Assembly (NCBI GenBank): GCA_903904615.1
Contig: CAIVDG010000161.1
Location: 1 to 5,541, forward strand
Direction: 5' to 3'
Length of the DNA: 5,541 bases
DNA from: an uncultured Acidimicrobiaceae bacterium
Lineage (GTDB): Bacteria > Actinomycetota > Acidimicrobiia > Acidimicrobiales > Ilumatobacteraceae
Each line of letters opens with the position of its first letter. The stretch's first letter is position 1. The notes under the pieces were generated by a model. That model ran no database searches. It was not told where the DNA came from and was given only the letters and a program-made list of their open reading frames with translations. Positions 4,663 to 5,541 of this stretch are shown piece after piece. Both the position numbers and the translations under genes were made by a program.

Positions 4663-5352
4663 ATGTCGGACACCCCCCGCCGCAAAATCCCCGAGGCAGC
4701 CCTCGGACGCCTCCCGGTGTATTTGCGCATCCTTGTCGACCTGTCTGCCGAGGGCACGGGCCAGGTGTCAAGCGAACAACTCGCAGAGCTTGCTGCAGTG
4801 AACGCGGCCAAAGTACGTAAAGACCTCTCATACTTGGGCACATACGGAACTCGTGGCGTTGGATACGACGTTCAATTCCTCACATACCAAATTCAACGTG
4901 AACTTGGCCTGAACCAATCGTGGCCAGTCGTCATCGTCGGCGCCGGAAACTTGGGGCAAGCCCTTGCCAACTTCACCGGAATCTCAGAGCGCGGATTCCA
5001 CATTGTTGGTGTTGTCGACAAAGACGAATCAAAAATCGGATCGCTTGTCGGTGGTGTGCGTGTCAAGCACGCAGATGAACTCACTCAAATTGTGCACTCG
5101 AAGTCGGTCAGCATTGGCATCATTGCAACCCCTGCTCAGCAGGCGCAAGATGCCGCAGACTCTCTCGTGCGTGCCGGAGTGGGATCCATTATGAACTTTG
5201 CTCCCACGGTTTTGTCTGTGCCCCGTGGAGTGAATGTTCGCAAAGTAGATCTTGCGCTCGAACTGCAGATTCTTAGTTACTACGAACAGCGTCGAAACAA
5301 TGGTCTTCGTTCTGTACCCACAGGCGAACAATCTGGACCAGTGAGCGCGTAG
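4663..5352 (+). CDS. rex: Redox-sensing transcriptional repressor Rex
   Basis: Rex senses the NADH/NAD+ ratio: NADH binding releases it from operators, which derepresses respiratory, haem and fermentative genes. The 229-residue product has the full architecture. The N-terminal winged helix includes IPEAALGRLPVYLRIL (9-24) and the recognition region KVRKDLSYLGTYGTRGVGYDV (50-70). The Rossmann domain carries GAGNLGQAL (93-101), followed by IVGVVDKD (114-121), then IIATPAQQAQDAAD and MNFAPTVLSVP. The C-terminal domain-swapped helix is VDLALELQILSYY (195-207). A polar tail follows. AGAGG lies only 2 nt before ATG 4663, too close for a usual ribosome binding site, so leaderless translation from a TAGCGT box is more likely. 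hemA starts 6 nt after the stop, matching the rex-hemACD operon of Streptomyces. GC content falls from about 63% to about 50% near 4800. Confidence 0.97.
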   Translation: MSDTPRRKIPEAALGRLPVYLRILVDLSAEGTGQVSSEQLAELAAVNAAKVRKDLSYLGTYGTRGVGYDVQFLTYQIQRELGLNQSWPVVIVGAGNLGQALANFTGISERGFHIVGVVDKDESKIGSLVGGVRVKHADELTQIVHSKSVSIGIIATPAQQAQDAADSLVRAGVGSIMNFAPTVLSVPRGVNVRKVDLALELQILSYYEQRRNNGLRSVPTGEQSGPVSA

Positions 5353-5358
5353 GCAGTC

Positions 5359-5541
5359 ATGTCCATCGTTGTTATTGGTGTCAACCACAAAACAAGCCCT
5401 GTCACTCTTCTTGAGAAGTTGGCAATCGCAGACTCGTCAATGCCAAAGGCGCTGCACAGTCTCACGGTCCGCAACGACATTCGCGAAGCAGTTGTGTTGT
5501 CAACGTGTAACCGCACCGAGGTGTACGCAGTTGTCGAACGC
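5359..5541 (+). CDS. hemA: Glutamyl-tRNA reductase, N-terminal part (cut by window end)
   Basis: HemA reduces glutamyl-tRNA(Glu) with NADPH to glutamate-1-semialdehyde, the first committed step of C5-pathway tetrapyrrole synthesis. The 61 visible residues contain the start signature GVNHKTSPVTLLEKL (7-21) and the active-site STCNRTEVY (48-56), with the catalytic nucleophile Cys50 and substrate-contacting Arg52 at standard positions. The NADPH and dimerisation domains lie beyond the window. ATG 5359 is 6 nt after the rex stop. A weak AGG (5351-5353) overlapping that stop may serve as ribosome binding site, so translation is probably coupled to rex. No promoter-like sequence was seen before hemA, consistent with co-transcription with rex. 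Confidence 0.96.
   Translation, partial: MSIVVIGVNHKTSPVTLLEKLAIADSSMPKALHSLTVRNDIREAVVLSTCNRTEVYAVVER

Noticed and set aside
1..5541. Mobile elements, CRISPR arrays, tRNA or rRNA genes, toxin-antitoxin or defence genes
   Set aside because: No transposase or integrase motifs, direct-repeat arrays or tRNA-like folds were seen. All longer genes are housekeeping types or one unnamed membrane protein.

Overview
The window looks like a housekeeping stretch of an actinobacterial chromosome. The evidence is an actinobacterial-type YbjN-like protein, ProC, the rex-hemA pair (rex-hemACD is an operon in Streptomyces), and several starts that look leaderless with a TANNNT box just upstream. Base composition is moderate (about 42-67% GC over hand-counted 60-base lines), lower than in streptomycetes or mycobacteria. 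I infer a moderate-GC lineage, possibly an aquatic member of Acidimicrobiia, but the sequence alone does not fix the taxon.

Layout: 1-321 is the 3' part of a YbjN-like gene. 424-1221 is proC (pyrroline-5-carboxylate reductase). 1222-1428 is a structured intergenic region. It holds a possible promoter, a TGTGA-N6-TCAC palindrome, two predicted hairpins and a strong intrinsic terminator, which together look like a small RNA gene of about 110 nt. An inverted repeat follows around the next start. 1429-2283 is a DUF62 SAM hydrolase (hydroxide adenosyltransferase) in which the expected catalytic His is Ala. 2294-2380 is a possible 28-residue single-span membrane peptide. 2391-3878 is an AMP-forming acyl-CoA ligase. 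3844-4620 (minus strand) is an uncharacterised membrane protein with about seven spans; its 3' end overlaps the ligase gene by 35 bp. 4663-5352 is rex, divergent from the membrane protein, and 5359 to the end is the start of hemA.

Function: the genes cover proline synthesis, SAM turnover to methionine and adenosine, fatty or carboxylic acid activation, NADH/NAD+ sensing, and the first committed step of C5-pathway tetrapyrrole synthesis. The clearest functional link is rex-hemA, a redox sensor transcribed with a haem-synthesis gene. The palindrome at 1269-1286 has the geometry shared by CRP and Rex operators, so it could tie the candidate small RNA to cAMP or redox signalling.

No mobile element, CRISPR array, tRNA, rRNA or defence-like system was seen. 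The points most worth a second look are the candidate RNA at 1273-1381, the DUF62 active-site substitution, the divergent -10 element at 4649-4655 and the small membrane peptide.
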